Below are positions 20,695 through 30,641 of a stretch of DNA of 64,000 bases, piece by piece. Position 1 is the first letter of the stretch. Each line of letters opens with the position of its first letter. Source of the stretch: an uncultured Pelagibacteraceae bacterium. Lineage in GTDB: Bacteria > Pseudomonadota > Alphaproteobacteria > Pelagibacterales > Pelagibacteraceae. Where the stretch lies: contig CACLNT010000001.1 in the NCBI GenBank assembly GCA_902608385.1, positions 1-64,000 of the forward strand, in the 5' to 3' direction. The position numbers and the translations under genes were made by a program. The notes below the pieces were generated by a model. That model was given only the letters and a program-made list of their open reading frames with translations, did not search any database and was not told the DNA's origin.

Positions 20695-21357
20695 TTATAC
20701 CTTTAATACTTCTTTAATAATTTTAAAATCAATTGGTTTTTTTTTTTTTAAACTTATCTGATCAATTTTATATATGAATTCGAATATTTTGTCATATGAT
20801 CTGTCTACTCTTTTAATGATAAAATTAATCAATTTTTTATCTATTACAATTTGACGGTCTGAAAAATTTTTCAAAATAAGAGCAAACATTAAATCATCAT
20901 CTGGTTTATCAATTTTGGCAACTAAACAATTTTTAGTTCTTGATTTTAAATCATTTAATTTAAAGTTCATTTCATTAATAGGATTTAAAGAATTTATAAT
21001 CAAATACTTGTTATCTTGATCTATAACATTAAATAAAGAGTAAATTAAATTTTCATCAATATTTTTATCAAAATTATCTAATATGATATTTTCATAAATC
21101 TTTATTTCATTTAAATTTTTATTTTCAAATAAATTAGCTTCAATTTTAATACCTTTAAATTTTTTTATAAAAATATTTGTCAAATGTGTTTTGCCTGAAT
21201 ATTTTTCTCCACATATGTTTAAAAAGTTTTTCTCCCATTTTGGCCAAGTACTAATCAGATTAAAAGCATAATAATTACTGCTACTCACGTAAAAATCTTC
21301 ATCTTTAAAATTTTGTTTATATTCAAAATTTAACAAAAGTTGATTTAAATCTCTCAC
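20695..21357 (-). CDS. hdaA: HdaA/Hda-like DnaA-related AAA+ protein
   Basis: CGEKYSGKTHLTNIF Walker A, WPKWEKNFLNI; GTG start gives a 4-bp GTGA overlap with the upstream gene stop. Confidence 0.75.
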   Translation of the reverse strand: MRDLNQLLLNFEYKQNFKDEDFYVSSSNYYAFNLISTWPKWEKNFLNICGEKYSGKTHLTNIFIKKFKGIKIEANLFENKNLNEIKIYENIILDNFDKNIDENLIYSLFNVIDQDNKYLIINSLNPINEMNFKLNDLKSRTKNCLVAKIDKPDDDLMFALILKNFSDRQIVIDKKLINFIIKRVDRSYDKIFEFIYKIDQISLKKKKPIDFKIIKEVLKV

Positions 21358-22433
21358 TGTGCTTCCCAAATCTGATTTTGAGTATTAATTTCAACTCCTT
21401 TATTTTTAATTTCACTAATAAATCTATTAGGTGATCCATTGTAAATGATCTTAAAATAAATATTTTTATTATTTAATCTTAGAATTTCAAAATTTGAAAC
21501 TAAATCTAATTCATCCAAAGCATATTCCAAAATTCTAATTTTTTTATGCTTGGTTGCATTGATAGAAATTGTCAATGGAAGTTTAATTGATGTATTTATT
21601 TGATTTATACTTTTCCAATAATTTTCATATGTATTTTTTAAGCTAACTAGTATCAAATTAAGATCTTTTTCTTTAAATAAATCTATTGTTTCAAATTTTT
21701 TATTGTCAACTTTAAGGGATTTATTCAATTGAATTTTCGATAATACTGCTATCTTGTCATTATTTTTGTATATTATTGTTATTATAAAATCATTTAAATC
21801 ATATTTCCTTATTACTTTTTTAAAATCATAATCTTCAATTGATTGACTATTTTGTGAAAGAAGACCAACGTCTTCTAAATCTTCACTTGGTAGTATGTAA
21901 TTTAATAAATAATGTCTTTCATGGTTGTTATTCCATTTATCATAAAAAACATTGCTATCAAATAATGAAATTTTATTTAGCTGTAAATCAACCATAACTG
22001 GAATTAACAATAAATTTTTTTTTTTAGGAATTGATGGAAAAATATTTTCTCGTTCAAAAAATTTTAAAGTATTTTTCTTATTAAAATTAACATCAAACAT
22101 TGCATGATATTCATTATTTACAAATCGTTCATCGCTCATTGTAAAAGAATCGATAAGACCTTTAATTGTTGAAAGGGATGTATTTTCAATTTTTTTTTTA
22201 TCACCTGAAGTTGTAATCATAGAAACTAACTCAAGGAATGCCACTTTGAAACCTTTGTCTATAACTTTTTCTTTATTAAAGTTAAGTTCAAAAGGTTCTG
22301 AAATCTCAAGATTGGTTATTTTAAAAGAATTTGCACTTAAAGAAGTCGGAAAAATAACATTTATAAATAGAACGGAGTAAAAAAAAATTATATATAGTTT
22401 ATTCAAGTTTTTAATTTTTTTTTTAAGTTGCAT
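21354..22433 (-). CDS. DUF2066-like exported protein
   Basis: N-terminal signal/TM segment; position upstream of hda and divergent from purM; sequence pattern resembles DUF2066. Confidence 0.6.
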   Translation of the reverse strand: MQLKKKIKNLNKLYIIFFYSVLFINVIFPTSLSANSFKITNLEISEPFELNFNKEKVIDKGFKVAFLELVSMITTSGDKKKIENTSLSTIKGLIDSFTMSDERFVNNEYHAMFDVNFNKKNTLKFFERENIFPSIPKKKNLLLIPVMVDLQLNKISLFDSNVFYDKWNNNHERHYLLNYILPSEDLEDVGLLSQNSQSIEDYDFKKVIRKYDLNDFIITIIYKNNDKIAVLSKIQLNKSLKVDNKKFETIDLFKEKDLNLILVSLKNTYENYWKSINQINTSIKLPLTISINATKHKKIRILEYALDELDLVSNFEILRLNNKNIYFKIIYNGSPNRFISEIKNKGVEINTQNQIWEAQ

Positions 22434-22444
22434 ATTTTATACTA

Positions 22445-23473
22445 ATGAAAAAACATAAATTTACATATGAAAAAAGTGGCGTAAATATAAATGCTGCTGA
22501 TAATTTTGTTAAATTTATATCCAATATTTCATCAAAGAATAAAGGCAATAAAAAGTTTAAAAATATTGGTGGTTTTGGCTCAATTTCAGATATACCAAAA
22601 AATTTTAAAAAGCCAAAAATCGTCGCCAGTACAGATGGTGTGGGTACAAAAATTGAAATAGCTAATAAATTAAATAAATATGATACCATTGGTATTGATC
22701 TAGTGGCAATGTGTGTGAATGATCTTATTGTCCAAGGTGCAAAACCATTATTATTTTTAGATTATATTTCAATAAATAAAATAGATTTGAAAAAACTTAA
22801 ATCTATTATCAAAGGGATTGTCAAAGGTTGCAAAATATCGGGTTGTGAATTAGTTGGAGGTGAAACCGCTGAAATGCCAGGAACTTATGAAAAAGGCAAA
22901 TTTGATATAGCTGGATTTTCTGTAGGTGTAGTAGATGAAAAAAAAATTTTAAATAAAAAAAAAATTGTAAAAAATAATTTAATTTTAGCAATTCCATCTA
23001 GTGGCGTTCATTCAAATGGATATTCCTTAATTAGAGATATACTTAATAAAAAAAAAATTAATTTAAAAAAAAAAAAATTTCTTAAAAAAGAACTTTTAAA
23101 ACCAACTAAAATTTATGTTAAAGAAGTTTTGAGTTTAATCAAAAAAAATCTTATAAACGGTTGTGCCAATATTACTGGGGGTGGAATTAGTGATAATATT
23201 AAAAGAATTATTCCTGACAGATTAACAGCTAATATTAATTTAAATAAAATAAAAATTAAAAAAATATTTAGTTGGCTTAAAAAAAATAATATTGCAGATA
23301 AAGAAATGTTAAGAACGTTTAATTGTGGTGTCGGATTTTGTCTTATAATTGATCCCAAAAATTTAGATAAAGTTAAAAAATTTTTCACTGGTGAATACAA
23401 GCCATATGTTATAGGTAAAATTATTTCAGGTAAAAGCAAAATTAAACTGAATGAAAAAATTAATTGGTCTTAA
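22445..23473 (+). CDS. purM: Phosphoribosylformylglycinamidine cyclo-ligase
   Basis: STDGVGTKIEIA, DLVAMCVNDLIVQGAKPLLFLDY, GCELVGGETAEMPGTY. Confidence 0.97.
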   Translation: MKKHKFTYEKSGVNINAADNFVKFISNISSKNKGNKKFKNIGGFGSISDIPKNFKKPKIVASTDGVGTKIEIANKLNKYDTIGIDLVAMCVNDLIVQGAKPLLFLDYISINKIDLKKLKSIIKGIVKGCKISGCELVGGETAEMPGTYEKGKFDIAGFSVGVVDEKKILNKKKIVKNNLILAIPSSGVHSNGYSLIRDILNKKKINLKKKKFLKKELLKPTKIYVKEVLSLIKKNLINGCANITGGGISDNIKRIIPDRLTANINLNKIKIKKIFSWLKKNNIADKEMLRTFNCGVGFCLIIDPKNLDKVKKFFTGEYKPYVIGKIISGKSKIKLNEKINWS

Positions 23474-24029
23474 AAAGACTAAAACTGCTGTTTTTATTTC
23501 TGGTAAAGGAAGTAATTTAGAAAATCTAATAAAATTTTCTAAAAAAAAAATTTCTCCAATTTCAATAAACTTAATTATTTCAAATACAAGTTATGCCAAA
23601 GGTTTAAGGTATTCTAAAAAATATAATATCCAAAAGAAAGTAATTTTGTTTAAAAATAAAAAACTAGCTGAAAAAAAAATTTTTAAAATTTTACTAAAAA
23701 AAAATATAAATTTAATTTGCCTGGCTGGATTTATGAAAATTTTATCAAGAAATTTTATCAAGAAATTTAAAGGAAAAATTATTAATATCCATCCTTCCCT
23801 ATTGCCAAAATATAAAGGATTAAATACGCATAAAAAAGCTATTGAAAATAATGATAAATTTGCCGGCTGCTCAGTACATTTTGTAACTGCAAAAATTGAT
23901 TCAGGTAAAATAATTATGCAAAAAAAAGTTAAAATAAAAAAAAATGATACAGTTGAATCACTTTCAAAAAAAGTTCTAAAAAAAGAACATTTACTTTATT
24001 CAGCTGCTATAAAAAAAATTTACAATTAA
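23451..24029 (+). CDS. purN: Phosphoribosylglycinamide formyltransferase
   Basis: FISGKGSNLENLI, LAGFMKILS, INIHPSLLPKYKGLNTHKKAIE. Confidence 0.96.
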   Translation: MKKLIGLKKTKTAVFISGKGSNLENLIKFSKKKISPISINLIISNTSYAKGLRYSKKYNIQKKVILFKNKKLAEKKIFKILLKKNINLICLAGFMKILSRNFIKKFKGKIINIHPSLLPKYKGLNTHKKAIENNDKFAGCSVHFVTAKIDSGKIIMQKKVKIKKNDTVESLSKKVLKKEHLLYSAAIKKIYN

Positions 24030-24436
24030 TCTTTAAAGAAAAAATCAATTTCTATTTTTGCATTTTCTACGCTATCAGAACCGTGTACAGAATTCTTATC
24101 TATAGAAATTCCATATTTTTTTCTTATTGTTCCTTCTTCAGCATCTTTTGGGTTGGTTGCTCCCATTAAATGTCTATTTCGTAATACAGCACTTTCATGC
24201 TCAAGTATCATAACTACAATTGGTCCAGATGATAAATATGCACATAAATCATTATAAAATGGCTTTGTTTCATGAACCTTATAGAATTGTTCTGCTTCTG
24301 TTTTTGTTATATGTATTTTTTTTTCTTTATGAATATTAAATCCTGTATTCTTAAACATTTCTTTAATTACATTTTCTAATTTTCTTTCGACTGCATCTGG
24401 TTTAATAATTGATAATGTCTGTTCAATATTACTCAT
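24026..24436 (-). CDS. ndk: Nucleoside diphosphate kinase
   Basis: EQTLSIIKPDAVERK, RHLMGATNPKDAEEGTIRKKYG, NSVHGSDSVENA. Confidence 0.98.
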   Translation of the reverse strand: MSNIEQTLSIIKPDAVERKLENVIKEMFKNTGFNIHKEKKIHITKTEAEQFYKVHETKPFYNDLCAYLSSGPIVVMILEHESAVLRNRHLMGATNPKDAEEGTIRKKYGISIDKNSVHGSDSVENAKIEIDFFFKD

Positions 24437-25880
24437 AGTTATCCTCTACAAATTTATTTAATAATCTTACACCATACCCTGTGGCACCACTTGGGTTTAA
24501 AGCCCCTCCATATTTAGAAAAAGCCATTCCAGCTATATCAAGGTGAGCCCAAGGTGTTTTATTAATTATAAATCTTTGTAAAAATTGTGCTGCTGTTGTT
24601 GAACCAGCACCTCCTACATAATTTATATTTTGCATATCTGCAGTTTTTGAGTCCATAAGCTTGTCATAGTTTTTATGTAAAGGTAATCTCCATACTTTTT
24701 CATCAACCTTTGCTCCAGCATCAAAAATCTGTTTTGACAGTTTGTCGTCATTTGAAAAAAGTCCTGCATATTCAGATCCTAAACTAACAATTATAGCTCC
24801 TGTTAATGTAGCTAGATCTATCATTAGTCGAGGTTTGAATTTTTTTTCTGTAAAAGTTAAAGCATCTGCTAAAACTAATCTTCCTTCTGCATCAGTATTT
24901 AAAACTTCTATAGTTTTACCGCTGTATGATTTAACTATATCACCTGGTCTTTGCGCATTTCCGCCTGGCATATTTTCAACAAGCCCCACAACTCCAACGG
25001 CATTTATTTTTGCTTTTCTTGCTGCAAAATTTTTCATCAAACCAACTACTACAGCTGATCCTGCCATATCATATGTCATGTCTTCCATAAATTTTGCAGG
25101 CTTTAAAGATATACCTCCTGTATCAAAACAAACTCCTTTGCCAACAAAACCTAAAGGTTTTGATTTTGATTTAGATCCTTTCCATTCAATAGTTACAAGA
25201 TAAGTTCCTCTTATGCTTCCCTGACCTACTCCTAATAATGCATTTAAACCTAATTTTTTTAATTTTTTCTTATCATAAACTGTAACTTTTAATCCATATT
25301 TTTTTAATTTAACTAATCTTTTCGCATATTCATCTGGATGTAAAATATTTCCAGGTTCTGATACTAGATCTCTTGTAAAAAATGTTCCTTCTTCTAATGC
25401 TTTAAATTTTAACTCATTTTTAATTGTTAAATTATTTTTTTTACCAGTTACATTTATAAGAATTATTTTTTTTTCTTTCTTTGTTTTATAAATATTAAAC
25501 TCATAAGATTTCAATTTTAAACCATGTAAAAAATGACCAATAAAATTTTTTTCAGATCTAGAATTTAAAGTATTAGAAATTATTGATAATTTGTTTATAT
25601 TTCTACTCTTAATATAATTATAAAAATCAGCTCCAAGATTTTCTATATCAGAACTTTCTAGTTTCTTTTTAACAGATACTAAAATTAATCTTTTTTTGGA
25701 GTTTAAATCCAAACTTAAAATTTTCTTCTCTAAATCGTTATTTTTTAATATTTCTTTAATGTAAGAAAGGTCAGCACTTGAAACATGTTTTTTTATGGAG
25801 TTTATATTGTAGCTTTCTTCAACAAATAAAACTTGATTATTTGAATTATCATTATTTTTGTAGAAAATTTGAACTATCAT
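24429..25880 (-). CDS. pepA: Leucyl aminopeptidase (M17)
   Basis: NTDAEGRLVLADAL, GKGVCFDTGGISLKP. Confidence 0.96.
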   Translation of the reverse strand: MIVQIFYKNNDNSNNQVLFVEESYNINSIKKHVSSADLSYIKEILKNNDLEKKILSLDLNSKKRLILVSVKKKLESSDIENLGADFYNYIKSRNINKLSIISNTLNSRSEKNFIGHFLHGLKLKSYEFNIYKTKKEKKIILINVTGKKNNLTIKNELKFKALEEGTFFTRDLVSEPGNILHPDEYAKRLVKLKKYGLKVTVYDKKKLKKLGLNALLGVGQGSIRGTYLVTIEWKGSKSKSKPLGFVGKGVCFDTGGISLKPAKFMEDMTYDMAGSAVVVGLMKNFAARKAKINAVGVVGLVENMPGGNAQRPGDIVKSYSGKTIEVLNTDAEGRLVLADALTFTEKKFKPRLMIDLATLTGAIIVSLGSEYAGLFSNDDKLSKQIFDAGAKVDEKVWRLPLHKNYDKLMDSKTADMQNINYVGGAGSTTAAQFLQRFIINKTPWAHLDIAGMAFSKYGGALNPSGATGYGVRLLNKFVEDNYE

Positions 25881-26047
25881 AAATTTTTAAATATAAACTT
25901 TGATTGAATAAGGAAAGATAATCCTGGTTTTATATAAGTAAAATGACATAATTTGTATAATGTTCTTGTTTTGTTCTTAAAAATATACTCTATAATTATA
26001 TATCCTTTAAGTTGCATGGTATATATGTAAAAAAACATCAAATTTCA

Positions 26048-27175
26048 ATGGAAAAAATTATTTTTAAAAGTTTTTTAAGAGAAATATCGTTTTTTTTTAT
26101 ACTCTCGAGTATATCAATTGCACTAATTATTTGGATCATACAAGCAGTAAATTACTTAGATTTTGTTTCAGAGGATGGTCATAATTTTAAAGTTTATTTT
26201 CTCTATACAATTTTAGTTTTACCAAAAATTTTTAGTAGAGTTTTGCCATTTATGTTTTTCATATCTGTATTTTATATTCTAATAAAATATGAAGAAAAAA
26301 ATCAGTTATTAATTTTTTGGTCAAATGGAATTGATAAAAAAAAATTTTTAAATATTCTTATTAAATATTCTTTACTTTTTTTTTTAATACAAATCTTTTT
26401 AACAGCAGTAGTGGTGCCTGAAACTCAAAACAAAGCTAGATCTTATATTAGATCCTCAAATATTGATTTTTTTCCTTCGTTAATTAAAGAAAAAAAATTC
26501 ATTGATACTGTTGAAGATTTAACAATTTTTACAAATTCAAAAGATGCTGATGGAACTCTAAGAAACATAATATTGAAAGATAACTTAAAGAATGCAAGCT
26601 CACAAATAATTGTAGCAAAAAAAGGAAAGATTATTCAGTCCAATAATAATAAATTTTTAGTTTTGAACAATGGAAAAATAATCAATATAAGCGCCAAAGG
26701 GCGTACAACAATATTTGATTTTAAAAAAACAGAATTTGATTTAAATAAATTTTCTACTAAAAGTACTACATTTCCAAAAATTCAAGAGCAATCAACTCTT
26801 AAATTATTTAATTGTGCCCGATCTTTATTAAATGAAAATATTAAATTTTTATATTCTGAAAATATGATTTGTAAAAAAGATTATTTAAAAAATATAAAGC
26901 AAGAACTTTTAAAAAGAATTTACTTACCTTTCTATTTACCTTTATTGGCTTTAATTGCATGTTTTTTAATATTAAAATCAAAAAATAATCATGAATATTC
27001 AAACTTTAAATTTCAATTATTTATAATTGGAATTATATTTTTAATCATATCAGAAGTTTCTATACGTTATGCTGGACTTAGTGATAAAAATAATCTGATT
27101 TTTATTATAACGCCAATTATTTTATTTATTTCAATGCGTATAATTTTTAACAATAAACTAAGGTTTGAAAAATAA
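26048..27175 (+). CDS. lptF: LPS export permease LptF
   Basis: Six-TM YjgP/YjgQ-type permease, upstream of lptG-lptD; start trimmed to ATG 26048. Confidence 0.88.
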   Translation: MEKIIFKSFLREISFFFILSSISIALIIWIIQAVNYLDFVSEDGHNFKVYFLYTILVLPKIFSRVLPFMFFISVFYILIKYEEKNQLLIFWSNGIDKKKFLNILIKYSLLFFLIQIFLTAVVVPETQNKARSYIRSSNIDFFPSLIKEKKFIDTVEDLTIFTNSKDADGTLRNIILKDNLKNASSQIIVAKKGKIIQSNNNKFLVLNNGKIINISAKGRTTIFDFKKTEFDLNKFSTKSTTFPKIQEQSTLKLFNCARSLLNENIKFLYSENMICKKDYLKNIKQELLKRIYLPFYLPLLALIACFLILKSKNNHEYSNFKFQLFIIGIIFLIISEVSIRYAGLSDKNNLIFIITPIILFISMRIIFNNKLRFEK

Positions 27176-28261
27176 ATGTTTTATCTTAAAACATATCAAC
27201 AATATATTCTTAATAACTATTTAAGTACGCTTGGAAAAATTTTTGCAATTTTTTTTAGTCTTGCTTTTGTTTTGACTATATTTGAAGAAATTTCTTTTTT
27301 TAAAGATATTGAAATTAGTTTTATCGTTCCATTTTTATTAACATTATTAAATGTACCTTCGGTTTTATATGAAATATTTCCATTTATTTTTTTGATAAGC
27401 ACCCAATTTTTCTTTATTAAATTAGCTGATAGACATGAGCTAATTGCTTTCAAAAATTTTGGTTTAGATAATACAAAAGTCTTAAAGTTAATTTCTTTTA
27501 CAACGTTATTAATAGGAATGCTTATTATAATTATATTTTATAATGCTTCAGCAAGTATGAAATTTTTATATCTTGAAATAAAAAACAAATATACTAATGA
27601 CCATAAATATTTAGCTGCAATTACAGAAAATGGAATCTGGGTAAAAGATGAAATCAACGAAGAAATAAATATTATAAATGCTGAGCTGATTGAGAAAAAT
27701 AAACTGCTCAATGTAGATATATTGCAGTTTGATGAAAACTTTAACTTGTTACAAATTATTTATGGGAATGAAGCGGATATTACTAATAATATTTGGAAAA
27801 TTGATAATGCAATAATTTCTAAATATGATCATCTTGAAAAAGAAATGGTTAATTTAGAATTTCCAACAAATTTTAACTATGAAAAAATAAATAGTCTTTT
27901 TTCAAATCTTTCTTCTTTAAATATGCTTGAGCTAAGAAAAATTAAAAAGGATTATGAATCTATGAATTACTCAACAACTGAGATCAATTCACATGTTCAA
28001 AAAATTTTTTCATATCCAATATATTTAATGATTATGACAATTTTATCAGCAACAATTATGATGAATATAAAATATGACAAGTCAAAAGTATTTCATTTGA
28101 TTTTTGGGATATTACTATCTGTAATAATTTATTATATTCATTACTTTCTGAGTGTATTGGGAAAAAGTGAAACAATACCAGTTGTAGTTTCTATTTGGAT
28201 GCCAATAATTTTGCTCACCATTATATCTTCTATAGGGTTAATTAGAATAAATGAAAAATAA
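27176..28261 (+). CDS. lptG: LPS export permease LptG
   Basis: YjgQ-type permease immediately after lptF. Confidence 0.88.
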   Translation: MFYLKTYQQYILNNYLSTLGKIFAIFFSLAFVLTIFEEISFFKDIEISFIVPFLLTLLNVPSVLYEIFPFIFLISTQFFFIKLADRHELIAFKNFGLDNTKVLKLISFTTLLIGMLIIIIFYNASASMKFLYLEIKNKYTNDHKYLAAITENGIWVKDEINEEINIINAELIEKNKLLNVDILQFDENFNLLQIIYGNEADITNNIWKIDNAIISKYDHLEKEMVNLEFPTNFNYEKINSLFSNLSSLNMLELRKIKKDYESMNYSTTEINSHVQKIFSYPIYLMIMTILSATIMMNIKYDKSKVFHLIFGILLSVIIYYIHYFLSVLGKSETIPVVVSIWMPIILLTIISSIGLIRINEK

Positions 28262-30641
28262 ATTTATTTTTGCTCTTGCTGTTTGTTTATTTATCAACAT
28301 TAATTGCCATGATGTTACAGCAGAAGAATTTATTTTTGAAAGTGAAGTTATAAAAATCACCAATGATGGAAATAAAATTCAAGCAAAAAATGGTGTTAGG
28401 GTATCCACCAAAAATAATATAGAAATTACAGCTGACGAAACTACATATGACAAAATTAAATTAATTCTTTCATTAATAGGCAATATTAAAATAATTGATC
28501 AAGAGAATAATATAAAAATTTCAGGCGAAGATATAACCTATTACAAAAATAAAGAGAAAATTATTTCAAAAGGAAACACCGCCATAGATATTAATGGTGA
28601 GTATTTAATAAACACAAGTGATATTATTTATTTAAAAAAAGAAAACATCATTAAATCAGAAAAAGTAGCAACATTAAAAGATAATTTTGAAAATAAATTT
28701 AGCACAGAAAATTTTACTTATTCAGTTCTAGATAAAATTTTTAAAAGTAAAAAAATTAATCTTTTAGACAGTGAAAAAAATAACTATAGTTTTAAGGAAT
28801 CTATGGTTAATATGAACACAAAAGAAGTGATTGGTAAAGATATTGAAATTAATTTTAGAAATGATGTTTTTGGAAATAGTGAAAATGAACCAAGACTAAA
28901 AGGAAATTATGCATTATCAAATAAAGAAGAAACAATTATTAAAGGTGGAATTTTTACAACTTGTAAAAAAAATAAAAAAAAATGCCCTCCATGGACAATT
29001 AAATCAGCTGAAATTAAGCACGACAAAAAAAATCAAATTATAAATTATAAAAATGCATGGCTGCAAGTTTATGATAAGCCTATTTTTTATTTTCCAAAAT
29101 TCTTTCATCCTGATCCTACTGTAAAAAGAAAATCTGGCTTTTTAATCCCACAAATGGGAAATTCTTCTTCTTCGGGAGTTTCATTTCAAATACCTTATTA
29201 TCATGTAATTTCAGAAAACAAAGATTTTACATTTAAACCTAATATCTATTTTAACAATGATGTAATGTTGCAAAACGAATATAGACAAGTTAACAAAAAT
29301 TCAAATCACATCACAGATTTTAGTCTAGCTAAAATTGGAAATGCCTCAAAAAGTCATTTTTTTTCAAATACAATAATGAACTTGGAATCAAATTTTTTTG
29401 AAAATAGCGATATAGAGTTAAACTTTGAACAAACATCTAATAATACTTATTTAAAAAATAACAATATCACCTCTTCAATAAATAGCAGCTCTTCTCTTCT
29501 TAATTCGTTTTTTGATTTTAGCGCAAGCAAAGAAGATCTTAGCATAGAAACAAGATTTGAAGTGTTTGAAGATCTTACTAAAGGTAGAAGTGATAGATAT
29601 CAATATATTTATCCAGATTTTTCAATTTCAAAATCAATAAATACTGAAACAGATCTAAAAGGAGATCTGAAATTCACAACATCAGGATCTCAAAAAAATT
29701 ACGATACAAATGTATATGAATCTGTCTTGGTTAATAATTTTAAATATGATTCAATTCCTTTCTTTTTAAAAAATGGGATCACAAATAACTTAAAATTTTT
29801 ATTAAAAAACGTTAATACAAAAGGAGAAAAATCTGCAAATTATAAAGATGAATTAAGTTCAGAAAACCTTGCTGCGTTTTCATTTAACTCCTCACTTCCA
29901 TTAAAAAAAATTGGAAAAAATACTAATAGTTATTTTACACCAAAAGCATCATTTAGAATTAGTCCAAATAAGTCAAGTAAACTATCTGATTTAGACAGAA
30001 GAATAGATTATAATAATATATTTTCTTTAAATAGAGTTTCTGGAAATGATTCTGTTGAAGGGGGTCAGTCATTAACTATTGGAAGTGAATACATATTAAA
30101 GAAAAAAAATGATGATGAGCTTCTATCCTTAAATTTAGCAACAAATTTTAAAGATGTTAACGATTCAAGATTACCCACAAATTCAAAATTAGGAAATAAA
30201 TCTTCAGATATCGTTGGAGAGCTAACAATACATCCAAATAAGTATATTGATTTAAATTATAATTTTTCTTTAGATAATAGTTTAAATACATCTAATTATA
30301 ACTTTATAGAATCAACAATTACTATTAACAATTTTGTCACCTCGTTTGAATTTTTGGAGGAAAACAACGAATTGGGCTCTGAAAGTTATCTGTCAAATAG
30401 TATTGGGTACACTTTTGATAAAAACAATAAATTAAAATTTGAAACGAGAAAAAATAAAAAAACAAATTTAACTGAGTTTTACAATTTAATATATGAATAT
30501 AAAAATGATTGTCTTATAGCAGCAGTTGAATATAATAAAGATTATTATTCAGATGGAGACATGGAGCCTAGTGAAGAATTATTTTTCTCACTAACAATAG
30601 TTCCTTTCAGCAAAATTTCTTCACCTAATACCAAACAATGA
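28251..30641 (+). CDS. lptD: LPS assembly outer membrane protein LptD
   Basis: OstA-like N-terminal domain, CKKNKKKCPPWTIKSAEIKHDKKNQIINYKNAWLQVYDKPIFYFPKFFHPDPTVKRKSGFLIP. Confidence 0.93.
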   Translation: MKNKFIFALAVCLFININCHDVTAEEFIFESEVIKITNDGNKIQAKNGVRVSTKNNIEITADETTYDKIKLILSLIGNIKIIDQENNIKISGEDITYYKNKEKIISKGNTAIDINGEYLINTSDIIYLKKENIIKSEKVATLKDNFENKFSTENFTYSVLDKIFKSKKINLLDSEKNNYSFKESMVNMNTKEVIGKDIEINFRNDVFGNSENEPRLKGNYALSNKEETIIKGGIFTTCKKNKKKCPPWTIKSAEIKHDKKNQIINYKNAWLQVYDKPIFYFPKFFHPDPTVKRKSGFLIPQMGNSSSSGVSFQIPYYHVISENKDFTFKPNIYFNNDVMLQNEYRQVNKNSNHITDFSLAKIGNASKSHFFSNTIMNLESNFFENSDIELNFEQTSNNTYLKNNNITSSINSSSSLLNSFFDFSASKEDLSIETRFEVFEDLTKGRSDRYQYIYPDFSISKSINTETDLKGDLKFTTSGSQKNYDTNVYESVLVNNFKYDSIPFFLKNGITNNLKFLLKNVNTKGEKSANYKDELSSENLAAFSFNSSLPLKKIGKNTNSYFTPKASFRISPNKSSKLSDLDRRIDYNNIFSLNRVSGNDSVEGGQSLTIGSEYILKKKNDDELLSLNLATNFKDVNDSRLPTNSKLGNKSSDIVGELTIHPNKYIDLNYNFSLDNSLNTSNYNFIESTITINNFVTSFEFLEENNELGSESYLSNSIGYTFDKNNKLKFETRKNKKTNLTEFYNLIYEYKNDCLIAAVEYNKDYYSDGDMEPSEELFFSLTIVPFSKISSPNTKQ

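Noticed and set aside
23064-23082. Long poly-A tracts in purM/purN region
   Set aside because: Typical of AAA-lysine-rich coding in AT-rich streamlined genomes; the reading frames remain intact, so no evidence of slippage or programmed frameshifting.
24742-25203. 153-aa plus-strand ORF opposite pepA
   Set aside because: Shadow ORF of a conserved peptidase region with no independent support.
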